Origin: Minisyncoccota bacterium
Lineage (GTDB): Bacteria; Patescibacteriota; Minisyncoccia; Moranbacterales; GCA-2747515
Assembly: GCA_938034715.1 (NCBI GenBank)
Contig: CALHMM010000003.1
Span: 1-7,322 of the forward strand
Length of the DNA stretch: 7,322 nt
Direction: 5' to 3'
Position 1 is the stretch's first letter, and every line of letters starts with the position of its first letter. The translations under genes and the position numbers were made by a program. The notes beneath the pieces are model-generated. The model was given only the letters and a program-made list of their open reading frames with translations. It searched no databases and was not told the origin of the DNA. Positions 5,815 through 7,322 of this stretch are shown here, piece after piece.

Positions 5815-6525
5815 ATGAATAAAAATGATAATACTTTCATTCTTAACCTTGGCGGATCGCTGATCGTACCGGACGAAGTGGATGCAGAAATGCTTGCGAA
5901 TTTTCGCGCTTTGATTATTCGCCAGATTGAGGAGTCTTCTCAAAAATTTGTGATCATCACAGGTGGAGGGCGTACGGCGCGGCGTTATCAAAATGCAGCA
6001 GCGCAGATTATTCCTGAAATCCCTGATGAGGATAAAGATTGGTTAGGAATTCATGCTACGCGTATGAACGCCCAGCTTTTAAGGACAATTTTTCGGGATT
6101 ATTGTTTTCCAAAAATAAATACCAATCCACATGATTTGGAGGATTTTTATCAGTCCAAAGACCCAGTAATGATTGCTGCAGGGTGGAAGCCAGGATTTTC
6201 AACTGATTATGATACAGTTTTGTTGGCTAAGTACTTGGGTATAAAGAAAATTATCAACTTATCAAACATCAGCTATATCTATGATAAGGATCCTAATAAA
6301 TTTTCAGATGCGCAGAAAATGGATGAGATGGGATGGAAGGATTTTCGTCAAATGTGTGGGGATGAATGGACTCCTGGTATGAATACGCCATTTGATCCTG
6401 TAGCAGCAGAGTATGCAGATACTGAGGATTTGGAGGTGGTAACGATGAATGGTAGTAATCTGGAGAATCTAGAAAGATATCTGAAGGGCGATAAATTTGA
6501 AGGTAGTGTGATTCGAAATGGATAA
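5815..6525 (+). CDS. pyrH: UMP kinase, archaeal-like type
   Basis: Phosphorylates UMP to UDP with ATP; an amino-acid-kinase-fold enzyme of the cytoplasm and an early step towards the UTP used by PyrG. Of 236 residues, the N-terminal glycine loop is LNLGGSLIVP (10-19), followed by ITGGGRTARRY (48-58), GIHATRMNAQLL (78-89), the GWKPGFSTDYDTVLLA phosphate/nucleotide region (123-138), SYIYDKDPN (153-161), and TPFDPVAAE (191-199). The GGS-x-x-VP start and the C-terminal KGDKFEGSVI pattern resemble archaeal UMP kinases more than E. coli PyrH, whose first loop is K-x-S-G-E. All expected motifs are present. It is not next to tsf or frr, its common bacterial partners. It lies 18 bases after the six-cysteine gene with no clear Shine-Dalgarno, and is followed by a strong terminator. 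Confidence 0.93.
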   Translation: MNKNDNTFILNLGGSLIVPDEVDAEMLANFRALIIRQIEESSQKFVIITGGGRTARRYQNAAAQIIPEIPDEDKDWLGIHATRMNAQLLRTIFRDYCFPKINTNPHDLEDFYQSKDPVMIAAGWKPGFSTDYDTVLLAKYLGIKKIINLSNISYIYDKDPNKFSDAQKMDEMGWKDFRQMCGDEWTPGMNTPFDPVAAEYADTEDLEVVTMNGSNLENLERYLKGDKFEGSVIRNG

Positions 6526-6543
6526 GGATTCCCATTTGCTCGC

Positions 6544-6577
6544 AAAAACTCTTACATTTACTGTGAGGGTTTTTTTT
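6544..6577 (+). terminator. Intrinsic terminator of pyrH
   Basis: A 13-bp stem (6544-6556 with 6562-6574, two G-T pairs) around the loop TTTAC, ending in eight T (6570-6577). It lies 18 bases past the pyrH stop and should end the transcript carrying the six-cysteine gene and pyrH. Confidence 0.85.
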
Positions 6578-6647
6578 GATGCAGCGATATGTTAGGATTG
6601 CAATGGTAGTACCTTGATGTTGAATTGATATTGTATTTTCATTAGAT

Positions 6648-6664
6648 GAGGACACTATGTAATG
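6648..6664 (+). promoter_or_regulatory. Ribosome-binding site with overlapping start-stop ATGTAATG
   Basis: GAGG (6648-6651) is 5 bases before ATG 6657, which is followed at once by TAA (6660-6662), and 10 bases before ATG 6662, which opens the long downstream frame. The start-stop and the gene start overlap by one base (TAATG), a typical coupling arrangement. A ribosome could start on the first ATG, stop, and restart on the second. Confidence 0.4.
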
Positions 6665-7322
6665 TACTTTAGAAAAGCTAATGATGTTTTTCAGCTGAAG
6701 ATTATAAGATATGCGTTAGAAATCCTTAGAACAGTTTCACATGAGAAGTTGACGTTTGTTAGTAAAGCACAATGGCAAAGAATTTGTAGAAATGCACGTA
6801 AGGATACTCCGCATTATAAGTTAAAGAGCGTTGTAGACTTATTAGTCGATTATGGTGCCATGAAGGTGATACCTGATGGACGCTATGTTTTTGAGAGTTC
6901 TCTCCATGTATATATCAGTGTTTTGGAATCGCTTTTGAATGAGCGTAATGCACTAAGTATTTCGTCGTATTCGCTTACTACGGCTCGTAATTTTGGCATT
7001 ATGTGGCGGAATGCGAGGTGTCAATGCGTCGGAAAGAACGCATTTAATGATCGTTGTTTACGTTTTAGGAAGTCCCAACGGGTACCAATTTATGTTATGG
7101 ATTCGGCTCTTGATGATCTGTTTGCCTCGGGCTGCTTGAAATCTCAAGAAACAAGCATTGGTGCTTGTGACCGTATTCGTTCGCGTGAAACGAAGTTTTA
7201 TCATGAAACTTTCCGACGATTTTTTTCTTTACCAGTCATTAAAGAATGTACTCAACTTTCCTTACTAGATCTTCAAAGTAAGGTTGTGACGATTGGTTTG
7301 GAGCGGTCATCGGTTGAAGGGC
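6662..7322 (+). CDS. Hypothetical protein, partial (3' end outside window)
   Basis: Open from ATG 6662 to the window edge: 220 codons with no stop and base composition like the housekeeping genes (about 42% GC in lines counted by hand), so it is very likely real. I do not recognise it. Seen: no signal peptide or membrane segment; residues about 10-80 alternate helices and a short hairpin (LKSVVDLLVDYGAMKVIPDG-like spacing, then RYVFE), compatible with a winged-helix fold; a cysteine cluster C120, C122, C132 and further C158, C169 in a basic region (RNARCQC, RCLRFRKSQR), which might bind a metal or nucleic acid. The start is set by an in-frame TGA at 6647-6649 and the GAGG just upstream. It follows the pyrH terminator, so it needs its own promoter; none is obvious at 6578-6650. 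A DNA-binding role is only a guess. Confidence 0.7.
   Translation, partial: MYFRKANDVFQLKIIRYALEILRTVSHEKLTFVSKAQWQRICRNARKDTPHYKLKSVVDLLVDYGAMKVIPDGRYVFESSLHVYISVLESLLNERNALSISSYSLTTARNFGIMWRNARCQCVGKNAFNDRCLRFRKSQRVPIYVMDSALDDLFASGCLKSQETSIGACDRIRSRETKFYHETFRRFFSLPVIKECTQLSLLDLQSKVVTIGLERSSVEG

Noticed and set aside
6578..6650. Promoter for the last gene (for example TTGATG or TTGCAA with AT-rich -10 candidates)
   Set aside because: All combinations have poor spacing or poor matches; nothing specific can be supported.
6293..6655. 120-codon minus-strand open frame
   Set aside because: It is antisense to the conserved end of pyrH and its terminator, and the Pro/His/Ser-rich translation looks like a shadow.
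1..7322. CRISPR array, insertion sequence ends or long direct repeats
   Set aside because: No regularly spaced repeats, transposase motifs or matched terminal repeats were seen by eye on either strand.

Overview
The window looks like a piece of a small, AT-leaning bacterial genome, most likely from the Candidate Phyla Radiation (Patescibacteria), with Parcubacteria as the best guess. Three things point that way. The UMP kinase is the archaeal-like form. Short membrane-anchored proteins with a Cys-ended C-terminal module are interleaved with housekeeping genes. Ribosomal protein genes sit singly, outside their usual operons. Presence of bL9 argues against CPR branches reported to lack it. This placement is inference from sequence features, not from a tree. 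The seven complete genes end in TAG (4) or TAA (3), never TGA, and stay open under the standard code, so UGA recoding as in Gracilibacteria is not indicated.

Layout: 47-1393 (+) is an AT-rich accessory gene whose C-terminus looks like an Apea-type HEPN domain with an R-x4-H motif, a candidate RNase or defence protein. At 1400-1492 (-) is a short, convergent, apparently broken coding remnant. Housekeeping genes follow: rplI (bL9, 1545-1988, +), pyrG (CTP synthase, 2113-3777, +), a membrane-anchored FKBP-type prolyl isomerase (3876-4802, +), and rpmA (bL27, 4920-5207, -), which converges on the isomerase gene across two hairpins that can act as terminators in both directions. rpmA has a perfect-consensus promoter. 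Its -10 lies inside a 13-bp palindrome that also supplies a -10 for the divergent gene at 5347-5796 (+), a small membrane-anchored six-cysteine protein. Next is pyrH (UMP kinase, 5815-6525, +) with a strong terminator. A gene of unknown function starts at 6662 and runs off the window end.

Together pyrH (UMP to UDP) and pyrG (UTP to CTP) supply two steps of pyrimidine nucleotide synthesis, rplI and rpmA are large-subunit ribosomal proteins, and the FKBP and six-cysteine proteins are probably displayed outside the cytoplasmic membrane. Most genes have no visible Shine-Dalgarno sequence. The two clear ones (5319-5326 and 6648-6651) both sit in front of tiny overlapping reading frames, which is one of the odder features here. 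No tRNA, rRNA, CRISPR array or intact mobile element is visible, and no intergenic stretch exceeds 300 bases.
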